A DNA stretch of 41,293 nt from a virus. A program made the position numbers and the translations under genes. The stretch lies in the IMG/VR virus record IMGVR_UViG_3300044622_000387, positions 1-41,293 of that record. One strand, given 5' to 3'. Each line of letters starts with the position of its first letter. Position 1 is the stretch's first letter. Shown here piece after piece: positions 1 through 6,786 of the stretch. The notes beneath the pieces were generated by a model. That model was not told the origin of the DNA, did no database searches, and worked only from the letters and a program-made list of their open reading frames with translations.

Positions 1-127
1 TTGTGCTTCGTTCATGCTAATAGGTAGCAAGTCCTTTATATAATCAAACCAGTAACGCTGGTTAGCCCGCTAGTGGCGTTATGCCAAATCTTCGTTATTA
101 GTCAAGCCATTTAATTCTCTTGCTTGC
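1..127. repeat. Terminal direct repeat, left copy (genome closure)
   Basis: These 127 bases are identical to the last 127 bases of the window. This is the overlap expected when a circular or circularly permuted genome is assembled with k=127, so it is probably an assembly closure rather than a biological terminal repeat. The unique genome length is 41,166 bp. The copy holds the first codons of the scaffold gene (start ATG at 15 reading leftward) and the last codons of the small gene at 79-330. Confidence 0.95.
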
Positions 128-330
128 CTTCTTAATTCAATAAGCGTGCTCAAAGTAAGATTAATGCCATCAGCTTGCCCCGCTGAATGTATTCTATCTT
201 CTCCTTTGCAGTCTTTACTTATAGCCATCATCCAGTGCTGTTCTTGCAACTGCTCGATAACTTTAAGCACTTCGCTCCAGGTATTGTTTTTCCCTGAAAA
301 GCCAAAGGCGTCCTTTTGATTTTCCGTCAT
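79..330 (-). CDS. Small conserved-looking protein between portal and scaffold genes
   Basis: This 83-residue protein is not one I can name. It is hydrophilic, with a predicted helical segment around residues 18-32 and another around residues 59-75, and it has no membrane segment. Its ATG overlaps the stop codon of the portal gene in an ATGA arrangement at 327-330, so the two are translationally coupled and it belongs to the head-morphogenesis operon. The next gene in the operon, reading across the circle junction, is the scaffold. Position suggests a head-assembly accessory role, but this is inference only. Confidence 0.75.
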   Translation of the reverse strand: MTENQKDAFGFSGKNNTWSEVLKVIEQLQEQHWMMAISKDCKGEDRIHSAGQADGINLTLSTLIELRRQARELNGLTNNEDLA

Positions 331-2432
331 TGTTGAGATACAGGAGTTACGCCAATCCGGCCAATCTGCGCGTTTTGCTGCTGCATAACTGACATTTGCA
401 GGCTCTTAACGTAGTTCTCAAACAGCGCCTTGAAGTTCTCATCCTGCTGCAACGCAGCCTGCGCTTTCGGGTTAGACTGCAACACCTGCTGCGCGTATTG
501 CAGCTTTGTCTGTGCAGCCGGGTCGTTCTCTTGGTACAGCGCCTCGTTGCCAAGGAGCATCATGCCGATGTCACTTTGCACGTCCTTGAACATTTGCACG
601 CTGGCCTGCTGTTGGTTGACGATAAGCTCGCTTGCCATCTCAGGCGCGATAGCTTGAATCATCATCTCGGTAAGGCGCGTCCTGTTAAGCACGCCGCCCG
701 TGTCGAGCTGCGCAACCTTGGTAAGGAAGTCGATCTTCTGCGCAATGTACTCCTTGTCCATGTCCATCACGTCAAAGCGGACGTTAAGGTCGAACTCGTT
801 GTGTATCTCGGACAAGCTCTGCGGCAACTGACCGCCAGTGACGCGCAGGATCTCTTCCGGGCTCATGTACTGGCAGCACAACGCAAACATCTGCCGGTAG
901 ATGTTACGCCAGCTAAGCAGCCAGCTATTGACGAGCAACTGCTGCAACATCTGCGTCTTGGCCGGTGGCACAAACGCATTAATTGTACCGAAGTACGCAG
1001 CGTGATTGGCTTCCACACGCTCAATGAGCTTAAACGCCACCGTGGGTTCACGCGCAGGCGGCTCCATGAAGCTGTAGTCCGTTGGGCTTACGACAGGCAA
1101 CTGCACTCCTGGTCCCACCTTGTTGATGGCACCAATTCGTTTGACGACTTTGATGGGAGGTAAAGTCGAGAAGGCAGTATGATCCCGGATCGAATCGTGC
1201 TGGGCCTTGACTTCGTCTTGATCAGTGCTAGCCAACTCGGGTATACCACGAGTATCAGTAATAGCGCGGCGCAACTGTTCACGACGGAATTCAACAAACG
1301 GGTATTCGCCGTGAGCGTAATCAAGTCGCTGATGGATAGCCCACGAGGCTGCATCTTCTTTTCGATTGGACGCAGCTTGCGGACAAAAAACGGTGAAGTA
1401 GATGGCGGGAGCTTTTCCGTCGAGGCTTTTCGTGTAAGCATAAACAACCTCCACCATGTTCATGTAGTTTACGCCGTTGTAAACCAACATGGTCGTTGTT
1501 GGGAGCAGGTTGATGTTGTAGAAGGTGCTGCTCTTGCCGATCTGCTGAAGCGCACGTTCAACCCAATCTGGATCCCAGCCTTCTGTGGTGATCTTCTCGC
1601 GCAACTCAACCTCGGACATCCATGTCCTACGGTAGATTACCCGTGATCGCTGCAAATCAGCCGTCTCTGGCGGAACGATGATTTCGTCCCAGGGCTTGAG
1701 CGCAACGATCTCGGGAAGATTGCGGCTGACGTATTCTTGGTCGTACGTCGCACGGCCAGTCGTAGCCATCTCGTTAACCATGCGCTTGGCTTCCGAAGCG
1801 TCCAAGTCAGGTATCGCAGCTTGAAGTATCGCAGCAGCTTGATCTGGAGCGTCCAAGATCATCTGTGGCAGCTCGGCCAACACAGATCCCTGTGCCTGCG
1901 CAGCCATCTGGAAAAGTTCTTCAGCGGTAATCTCCTGTGTACGCTTGCTGATGTTCTGCTGCCAGCCTACAAAGAACGCGCTCCAGCCGTACTGCAAAGC
2001 GTACTGCGCCCCAAGTTCAGCCTCTTTACGAAGCTCCTGCGGCATTTTAGAGTCGCGAATCCAGTGCAAAAGGTTCGTCGCAATGCCGCTCACCGGCGCA
2101 TCGTCAAGCGTCACGCCAGATGCCCGGATGGTTGCACGCTGGAAGGCCGTGACAAGCAGTGCGGAAAGCTCGTTGCAAGACGAGTCGATAAGACGGTTAC
2201 GAACGTCGCTTGCACCTTCAAACGGCCAAGCCGGGCTGCCTTCTGGACGGGAATCACTATGCTTTTTCCCGTCATCAGTCTGTCCTGCCCAACGAGCAAA
2301 ACGGATGTTATCAAACTTCGTCACCAAGTTACCCTGTGACGAGTTAATCATCGAACGATTGTACTCGCTCAATAGCTCGCCGATGTCAGGCGTATCAGAA
2401 GCAATAGCTAAAGGGTCAACTGGTGAGATCAT
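327..2432 (-). CDS. Portal protein (podovirus type, ~700 aa)
   Basis: This 701-residue protein is the likely portal, the dodecameric ring at one vertex of the head through which DNA is packaged and to which the tail attaches. Its length fits the long portals of P22-like short-tailed phages rather than the ~400-550 aa portals of HK97-like phages. It lies directly downstream of the large terminase gene (one base apart) and upstream of scaffold and capsid genes, the canonical portal position. The N-terminal part is rich in Trp, Arg and Asp around an 'AWPFEGASDVRN' segment, which I associate with this portal class. The C-terminal ~60 residues are Gln-rich and helical, as in portal barrels and crowns. 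No frameshift is seen. Confidence 0.85.
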   Translation of the reverse strand: MISPVDPLAIASDTPDIGELLSEYNRSMINSSQGNLVTKFDNIRFARWAGQTDDGKKHSDSRPEGSPAWPFEGASDVRNRLIDSSCNELSALLVTAFQRATIRASGVTLDDAPVSGIATNLLHWIRDSKMPQELRKEAELGAQYALQYGWSAFFVGWQQNISKRTQEITAEELFQMAAQAQGSVLAELPQMILDAPDQAAAILQAAIPDLDASEAKRMVNEMATTGRATYDQEYVSRNLPEIVALKPWDEIIVPPETADLQRSRVIYRRTWMSEVELREKITTEGWDPDWVERALQQIGKSSTFYNINLLPTTTMLVYNGVNYMNMVEVVYAYTKSLDGKAPAIYFTVFCPQAASNRKEDAASWAIHQRLDYAHGEYPFVEFRREQLRRAITDTRGIPELASTDQDEVKAQHDSIRDHTAFSTLPPIKVVKRIGAINKVGPGVQLPVVSPTDYSFMEPPAREPTVAFKLIERVEANHAAYFGTINAFVPPAKTQMLQQLLVNSWLLSWRNIYRQMFALCCQYMSPEEILRVTGGQLPQSLSEIHNEFDLNVRFDVMDMDKEYIAQKIDFLTKVAQLDTGGVLNRTRLTEMMIQAIAPEMASELIVNQQQASVQMFKDVQSDIGMMLLGNEALYQENDPAAQTKLQYAQQVLQSNPKAQAALQQDENFKALFENYVKSLQMSVMQQQNAQIGRIGVTPVSQQ

Positions 2433-2433
2433 G

Positions 2434-4152
2434 TTAATAACTTCCTGTCATAGACATTCGTTTAGATTGTTTTTCCCAATCTAAGCCGCCAAAATAGGCT
2501 GGCTGCATGACAACCATATAGCCTAAAGCGTCGATAGGATCTTTACTAGCACCTTTTTGTCCATCTTGTCCAGTCCATTCCTTTAAACTATAAATTAAGT
2601 TCTGACAAGACTCATGTATCATTAGTTTTGGATGGTTTACACCTTTTTCCATTGGTTTTTCTCTGTCCCATGACAAAAGATCATTAATTAAGAGCACTCG
2701 CTCCTCAATTGGCAGGGCTGCGGCAGGGGTAAATATGAGCGGATTGTCAGCCTGACTAAGCAAATCAAGCACGGTGACACCGCCGTCTTTAGTGATCGTC
2801 TCAGTTCCAGCCGTTCGCGGGTCAATCCAACGGTCCACGATCATCTCACGCTTGTCCCCGGCAGTCTCAAGGCTCCAGATAAGCTCAGTGTACTCGTTTA
2901 CCCCACGGCCAGCACCCGCCTTCTGTGCCGGGCCAGCTCGACCGTCGGGCTTGTCACTTGGCAACGCCCATTCCCCGTAGCTTTGATCGGGCCATTCACG
3001 GTAGACCCATAGTATACCGTGCTTGTCTACCCTAGCCCAAAGCATAAACCAGTTACGCGCACCTGCTGGATCGATAGCCATGTAGTTGCTGCCCTCGGGA
3101 ATGACCTCTTCAGCGTCACCTTTCCATAGGTTATGGTCACCGAACATAGGGAACTCTGAACCAGCCGTCTGATCTGCCCAGCCATAAGCGCGGATCTTGA
3201 TGTCGTGGCTAGAGCGCCCCGAAAGCTCCTGCTTCATGCGCTCCCAGTTGTTATACGGGTTTAATTCGGTATGATACCAGATGCAGGCGTGTCGTCCGTA
3301 GAGGTTCTCCGCTTGATACGGCATCTCACCCTTAGGGACCGTTAGGACGTTGTTATTGGGCAATAACGGACTTTTGCGGCTAACGGTAACCTTGGCACTG
3401 TTGATGTACTCCTTCACGACCTGGGTGTAGCCTTGTACCGGCGTAAAGGTGACAATCAGCTTGCCGGAGCGGGTAACCAAACGGTAGCGAAGCGTCTCCA
3501 GCCAGTTTTGCGGAACAAGTTCGTCACACCAGACATAGTCCACCTCACCACCTTCGACGACTTTAATGTCCTGGGCGTAGTTAAGGAACCAGATCTGGTT
3601 ACCCATGTACACCGCCGTATTGTCGCTGAAGCCGTTTTTCTGGCTAAAGCTAATCTGCGTATGATTAGTGCGCTTGATGTTGCGTATCTCTGGCGGCAGG
3701 TACTTATAGAAGACGTTCTGCTGGGCAGAGACGCTGGTCATGTGGGTCGTGTGTAAGCACCAGATGCGGATGTTGCGCTTACCGTGACGCTCCTTTACCC
3801 AGTCGGGGGCTTGTCCATTCAGGTCAGTGCCGATGAAAGCTTGGGCCATACGCTTGGCGGCAAACTCAGTCTTGCCACTTCTGTTCCCACCAAGGACGAC
3901 CAGTTCATTGTAGCGGCCTAGCAGCTTATCCGCATCCGGCCAGTGCGGCAGCTCGTGGCCATACCGCATGGGGTCGTTCAGTTCCGCCTTAATCTTGTTC
4001 TCCCGCATCAAGAACAAGTCGAGTACCTTCTCCGGGCCAATGTTCTCGATCATCTCCAGGCGCTGCCGCTTATTCGGCGACGGAAGCGTAGGATGTTCCT
4101 CCAGCTTATAGGCTAAGACTTTTTCGATAATTTCTTGATTTTTTTCATCCAT
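2434..4152 (-). CDS. terL: Terminase large subunit (packaging ATPase-nuclease)
   Basis: This is the motor that translocates DNA into the prohead and cuts the concatemer. From the ATG at 4152 it is 572 aa; an upstream in-frame GTG at 4170 would add six residues. A Walker A motif GGNRSGKT is at about residues 88-95. A Walker B-like segment 'VDYVWCDE' and a coupling motif 'FTPVQG' follow. The C-terminal RNase H-like nuclease half begins at 'YMAIDPAG', which supplies the first acidic ligand, and ends with 'DPIDALGY', which supplies the last one. A non-coding stretch of about 500 bp lies upstream where a small subunit gene would often sit, and the portal gene follows immediately. Confidence 0.93.
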   Translation of the reverse strand: MDEKNQEIIEKVLAYKLEEHPTLPSPNKRQRLEMIENIGPEKVLDLFLMRENKIKAELNDPMRYGHELPHWPDADKLLGRYNELVVLGGNRSGKTEFAAKRMAQAFIGTDLNGQAPDWVKERHGKRNIRIWCLHTTHMTSVSAQQNVFYKYLPPEIRNIKRTNHTQISFSQKNGFSDNTAVYMGNQIWFLNYAQDIKVVEGGEVDYVWCDELVPQNWLETLRYRLVTRSGKLIVTFTPVQGYTQVVKEYINSAKVTVSRKSPLLPNNNVLTVPKGEMPYQAENLYGRHACIWYHTELNPYNNWERMKQELSGRSSHDIKIRAYGWADQTAGSEFPMFGDHNLWKGDAEEVIPEGSNYMAIDPAGARNWFMLWARVDKHGILWVYREWPDQSYGEWALPSDKPDGRAGPAQKAGAGRGVNEYTELIWSLETAGDKREMIVDRWIDPRTAGTETITKDGGVTVLDLLSQADNPLIFTPAAALPIEERVLLINDLLSWDREKPMEKGVNHPKLMIHESCQNLIYSLKEWTGQDGQKGASKDPIDALGYMVVMQPAYFGGLDWEKQSKRMSMTGSY

Positions 4153-4303
4153 ACACGTTGACGTTTTCACTACGATGCTCTATATTCGCTCTGTCGTCAA
4201 ATAACGACCGTGTACCTTCTGCGCCACCTGAAACATCGGACGCACGAGCGACTAAATGGTTCCAGCCATCCCTCTTGGGCTGGATTAAACATCTGCTTCG
4301 GCT
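4145..4303 (-). other. Open frame without a start codon, ending on the terL start
   Basis: On the minus strand a 52-codon frame is open between an upstream TGA (4304-4306) and a TGA that overlaps the terL start region. Its translation has a normal protein-like composition (for example 'RDGWNHLVARASDV' and 'SLFDDRANIEHRSE'), but it has no ATG, GTG or TTG. It could be the 3' end of a decayed gene such as a lost small terminase, or chance. A competing 57-codon ORF with an ATG (4197-4370) has an unusual Arg/Ser/Cys-rich composition and looks spurious. Confidence 0.3.
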
Positions 4304-4651
4304 TCAAAGTTGCAGAGTGCTGACAGTCACGCCTACGAGAAGGGCAAGAGTTTCCCGAACGGGTAGCCATCACTCATGACTGTAATTGCGAAACGAACGA
4401 CGACACTTATACGGATCGTTGATCTCATTTTTGTATAGTATTCCCCCAAGATAGGCAGTAATGCTGAGTCTTGGGGGTACTATGCTCACTCGCAACTCTC
4501 CTTGCCGGATTGTTTATCTCCTCCGGTGAGCAGCTTGCTGCGAGAGTGAGCATCTGGGCGAAGCCTAGTGCGAACGGCAACACGGAGCAAGAGCAAGGGA
4601 AGATCACTAGTGAAGGGAAATATCACTAGAGAGTAAGAACTTCTCCTCAGC
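4153..4651. other. Gene-poor, structured stretch upstream of terL
   Basis: About 500 bp without a convincing gene. It contains a 6-bp inverted repeat CCAGCC/GGCTGG (loop of 10) near 4262-4283. A long hairpin lies at 4435-4483. A nested dyad follows at 4484-4551, with GCTCACTCGCA facing TGCGAGAGTGAGC and an inner CCGGA/TCCGG. A perfect palindrome TCACTAGTGA is at 4604-4613, and the sequence ATCACTAGWGA occurs twice (4603-4613 and 4622-4632). None has a U-tract that would make it an intrinsic terminator on the minus strand. A packaging (pac) site or regulatory RNA is possible given the terL neighbour. Confidence 0.6.
4435..4483. other. Long hairpin, 15 bp stem with one bulge
   Basis: The arm ATAGTA-tt-CCCCCAAGA (4435-4451) pairs with TCTTGGGGG-TACTAT (4469-4483). 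This gives 9 plus 6 base pairs interrupted by a 2-nt bulge, with a 17-nt loop that can itself form a short CAG/CTG stem. No poly-T follows on either strand, so it is not a normal terminator. It lies about 280 bp upstream of the terminase gene. Confidence 0.6.
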
Positions 4652-4846
4652 TTAAGAACAGATAATCCAGAGTATAGCCAACTCAAACGTGTTAAGCTGC
4701 ATCTCTTGCGCGTTCACCAAGCTTAAGCACCACTTAAGTGCGATATGCAGAACATAACCCGCACTTAACGCGAACATAAGCGACTTAAGCTTACTCTTAA
4801 GCTGCTCAAGCTTGTCATATACCGCTAACTTGTCCTTAAGCGTCAT
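4652..4846 (-). CDS. Small membrane protein, unknown function
   Basis: I chose the ATG at 4846 because it overlaps the stop of the upstream gene as ATGA (4843-4846), giving 64 residues. The N-terminal third is a Lys/Leu-rich helix with repeated LK pairs. A hydrophobic segment around residues 25-43 and a second near the C terminus ('FELAILWII') could span the membrane. The gene is the second of a two-gene unit that begins the leftward run from the divergent region. It contains five CTTAAG hexamers (a sixth is cut by its stop codon), mostly from CTT-AAG Leu-Lys codons. I do not recognise the family. Confidence 0.55.
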   Translation of the reverse strand: MTLKDKLAVYDKLEQLKSKLKSLMFALSAGYVLHIALKWCLSLVNAQEMQLNTFELAILWIICS

Positions 4847-5250
4847 CTTATGCATAGCGTCTTGTTCTTAACCCAAATACGTTGACCCTGACGAAAGTTG
4901 ACGCCCTTCATGCCGACAAACACCATATCCTCGACGTCTGTGCGTACCCAACGCTTATTCGGATACAAGTACACGATCCTTTGCTCCATAGACTCGTTAT
5001 GTATCGGGATGTAACGAGGCTCCGTAACAGGTAACTCTGGTGTCACCGGTGTAGGCTCATCCACCGGCTGCTCCTGCTCGGCCACTTCACCGGGTAGCGT
5101 TCCATCAAGCAGGTTGCTGCGGTAGATACGGCGAATACCCTTGAAAGCCTTACGCTCGATATAGTCCTCGTCGAGCTTGTACGACAATGGTCGATATGCG
5201 CTCCCTAGATGCGCCTTAACAGTCTTTTCGCTTAGTGTGTACTTGGTCAT
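4843..5250 (-). CDS. Hypothetical protein, first gene of the leftward run
   Basis: From the ATG at 5250 this is 135 aa. Longer upstream extensions in frame are Cys/Arg/Ser-rich and look non-coding. The N-terminal ~55 residues look folded ('HLGSAYRPLSYKLDEDYIER'). A Pro/Glu/Thr-rich linker at about residues 58-75 is followed by a C-terminal domain with a basic beta-rich look that ends 'WVKNKTLCIR'. Bipartite proteins with an acidic linker can be virion or regulatory proteins, and nothing here decides it. It sits immediately left of the 739-bp non-coding divergent region, so its promoter must lie there. Confidence 0.65.
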   Translation of the reverse strand: MTKYTLSEKTVKAHLGSAYRPLSYKLDEDYIERKAFKGIRRIYRSNLLDGTLPGEVAEQEQPVDEPTPVTPELPVTEPRYIPIHNESMEQRIVYLYPNKRWVRTDVEDMVFVGMKGVNFRQGQRIWVKNKTLCIR

Positions 5251-5454
5251 AGTACAAGCGACGGTACAGGAAAAGAAGCGGCAGCGCAAGCTTACGCCCA
5301 ACAAGGGCCAGCTAGCCGGGCGCCCGCTCGACGTGTACCCCCACAGAAACACGTCTATTGCTCCCAGCGGCACAGCATGTACACACGCTGCCACGAGCAG
5401 GCTAGGCCAAGCTACGAGCGTAGGGCAAGTGCGAAGGGGGCCAGTTGGCGAAAA

Positions 5455-5513
5455 AAAATCTGAGGGGGGCTATGCGTCGCCGTTGCCGTCGCCAGGCGCT
5501 ATCGAACCCCCTC
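5455..5513 (-). terminator. Possible terminator or attenuator for leftward transcripts
   Basis: On the minus strand GAGGGGG and CCCCCTC form a 7-bp stem around a 38-nt GC-rich loop, and AGATTTTTTTT follows directly. The loop is long for an intrinsic terminator. If real, it would attenuate transcription that enters the gene at 5250 from a promoter further right. Confidence 0.35.
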
Positions 5514-5772
5514 CGCCCCTATCGCCGGTTTCTCAGAGTAAAAACCCCATTCCATATGACGTGTGTTGTAAACTGTTATGGCCAACCCGCTCAGCCGCAA
5601 CAGCTTGCAAGGGTGGCTCAAACGTGACGTGCCGGAAGCGCCGCTTTGGTGCTCGGCGAGGTCGCTTTTGGCGGGCCGATGGGACGTTGACGGGTGAGCT
5701 GGGCGGGGCGTGCGTGGGCGCGCGGTCGTTGCTTGTGACGTGGGGGCGGTAACGCATTTTCCTCACCCTATT

Positions 5773-5810
5773 GCAACTCACTTGCATCTGCTAACGCAAC
5801 TCACTTGCAT
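5773..5810. repeat. Duplicated operator-like 15-mer
   Basis: GCAACTCACTTGCAT occurs at 5773-5787 and again at 5796-5810, with start points 23 bp apart (about two helical turns). Each copy contains the dyad (T)GCAA-N5-TTGC(A). Such spacing fits a pair of dimeric repressor sites or iterons between divergent transcription units. Confidence 0.6.
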
Positions 5811-5857
5811 TAGCCCGCTCGCTCCGTCACGTCACCACGTACCACACTCGCATCGTC

Positions 5858-5907
5858 CGTGCATCCGCCGAGCTACACGCACGCACCGGGATGCACGCTT
5901 TTCTTTG
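5858..5907 (+). terminator. Inverted repeat followed by T-rich tract
   Basis: CGTGCATCC (5858-5866) is repeated inverted as GGATGCACG (5889-5897) with a 22-bp spacer, followed by CTTTTCTTTG. It could stop rightward transcripts before the promoter at 5932, or act as an operator. The long loop makes it uncertain. Confidence 0.35.
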
Positions 5908-5931
5908 CCCATCGTTTCTTTTTTGTTGCCA

Positions 5932-5940
5932 TGCTATACT
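5932..5940 (+). promoter_or_regulatory. Extended -10 promoter candidate for the rightward genes
   Basis: TGCTATACT matches the extended -10 pattern TGnTATAAT with one mismatch. A T-rich stretch precedes it, but no good -35 is seen at 16-18 bp. Transcription would begin about 40 bp before the ATG at 5990. Confidence 0.45.
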
Positions 5941-5989
5941 GCACGGCCTAGTTTTTCCCTCGTCAGTCCAACTTTAACTCATACCTACT

Positions 5990-6136
5990 ATGTCACCTGA
6001 TCAGATGAACTCACTCGAGTACGCTGCATACGTGCGCCTTGCACTTTTCTGCCTTATGGGCGGATGCACGCTCATCCTCGCATGTTTCGCAGTCTCAATA
6101 CATTCCGACTACCGCAAAGCAAACCGCAACAAGTAA
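5990..6136 (+). CDS. Small single-span membrane protein
   Basis: This 48-codon gene starts at ATG 5990. The product has a short polar N terminus, one hydrophobic helix of about 22 residues (around residues 15-37, including Cys and Gly), and a basic C-terminal tail ending 'YRKANRNK'. That orientation predicts the tail in the cytoplasm. It is the first gene of the rightward unit, about 50 bp after the promoter candidate, and the next gene starts 16 bp later. There is no Shine-Dalgarno sequence, like its neighbours. Function is unknown; early membrane microproteins often alter the host or exclude other phages, which is inference here. Confidence 0.6.
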   Translation: MSPDQMNSLEYAAYVRLALFCLMGGCTLILACFAVSIHSDYRKANRNK

Positions 6137-6152
6137 ACCAACAACGCAACAT

Positions 6153-6371
6153 ATGGAACACGAACCATTAACACTAGACCAAATCCTCGGCCTATACCCA
6201 TCGTTAGACCGCGCTTACTACCGTATGCAAACCCTTGATGCTAATGGTGCTACGATTGTAGCCAACGAGATCGAGGACCTGTTTTGCTTTGGTAATGGGA
6301 ACGATGAAACCGCCCAACGGCTCGCTGACAGCATCCAAGCAACCTGTGACAGCATTAAAAACCAAGCCTAA
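6153..6371 (+). CDS. Hypothetical protein, rightward unit
   Basis: This 72-residue acidic protein starts at ATG 6153 (MEHEPLTLDQ). An upstream in-frame ATG at 6039 lies inside the previous gene and gives a low-complexity extension, so I rejected it. The sequence looks helical and soluble with no known motif. It is the second gene of the rightward unit and has a CA-rich leader without a Shine-Dalgarno sequence. I do not recognise it. Confidence 0.65.
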   Translation: MEHEPLTLDQILGLYPSLDRAYYRMQTLDANGATIVANEIEDLFCFGNGNDETAQRLADSIQATCDSIKNQA

Positions 6372-6405
6372 ACCTCAACCCTAACACACTACAAAACACA
6401 CACTT

Positions 6406-6711
6406 ATGACAATTCCTTTTGTTTACACGTCCGGTTTTCCAATCACAATAGGTGACCGCATCAGGTGGAGTGCTGGCGGAAATTACGCAGGCGGAGGATC
6501 ATACCAAGAGTATGGCATTGGCACGGTAATAGAGTTTGGGCCAGCGTATGTAATGTTAGAGTGTGAGAGCGGACGGAAAAACTCTTGCTCTCAGCGCTTT
6601 GGGTCAGACGATAGGAATTTAAACGGAAAGCGGCATGCCCTTTGGTTTTTTGATTATGATGCCGAAAACGACGCTAGGATGTTTAATGGCGTAATCGAAA
6701 ACGCAGACTAG
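6406..6711 (+). CDS. Hypothetical beta-rich protein, rightward unit
   Basis: This protein has 101 residues. Residues 12-55 alternate hydrophobic and polar positions with Gly-rich turns ('WSAGGNYAGGGSYQEYG'), as in a small beta barrel such as an SH3-like fold. The C-terminal part is acidic and aromatic ('ALWFFDYDAEND'). The gene is preceded by the leader AACACACTACAAA (6383-6395), which recurs before the GP88 gene. There is no Shine-Dalgarno sequence. I do not recognise the family. Confidence 0.65.
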   Translation: MTIPFVYTSGFPITIGDRIRWSAGGNYAGGGSYQEYGIGTVIEFGPAYVMLECESGRKNSCSQRFGSDDRNLNGKRHALWFFDYDAENDARMFNGVIENAD

Positions 6712-6761
6712 GCTCCCACACTGCGTCTCTACGGGGGCGCAGCAGGGAGCAAAGACGCTCC
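6712..6761 (+). promoter_or_regulatory. Intercistronic hairpin with an alternative fold
   Basis: Directly after the stop codon at 6711, GCTCCC (6712-6717) pairs with GGGAGC (6745-6750) and the inner CTGCG (6721-6725) pairs with CGCAG (6738-6742). The same GGAGC (6746-6750) can instead pair with GCTCC at 6757-6761. There is no U-tract, so an mRNA-stability or attenuation element is more likely than a terminator. Confidence 0.45.
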
Positions 6762-6786
6762 GTTAAACACACTACAAACAAACCAT

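Larger units (their letters stand above)
5251..5989. promoter_or_regulatory. Non-coding divergent control region
   Basis: This is 739 bp between the leftward run and the five rightward genes, with no convincing CDS. It holds a terminator-like hairpin on the minus strand (5455-5513), a duplicated dyad (5773-5787 and 5796-5810) and a 9-bp inverted repeat followed by T-rich sequence on the plus strand (5858-5907). An extended -10 promoter candidate is at 5932-5940. A 39-codon plus-strand ORF (5578-5697, starting MANPLSRN) is possible but unsupported. The base composition is locally G/C-rich with strong strand asymmetry, unlike the flanking genes. Confidence 0.6.

Noticed and set aside
396-1163. 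A 255-codon plus-strand frame opposite the portal gene
   Set aside because: Leu/His/Arg-rich translation with no recognisable domain; the opposite strand holds the portal gene.
4197-4370. A 57-codon ORF (MATRSGNS...) as a gene
   Set aside because: Arg/Ser/Cys-rich composition and no clear link to its neighbours; an adjacent frame without a start looks more protein-like.
4250-4375. A possible tRNA in the stretch upstream of terL
   Set aside because: Some segments look like anticodon or T-arm pieces, but no seven-base acceptor stem or T-loop sequence fits.
5177-5752. A 191-codon plus-strand frame in the divergent region
   Set aside because: It starts within the leftward gene at 4843-5250 and has Arg/Pro/Gly-rich composition. 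The frame is open because of the local G/C bias, not because of a gene I can support.
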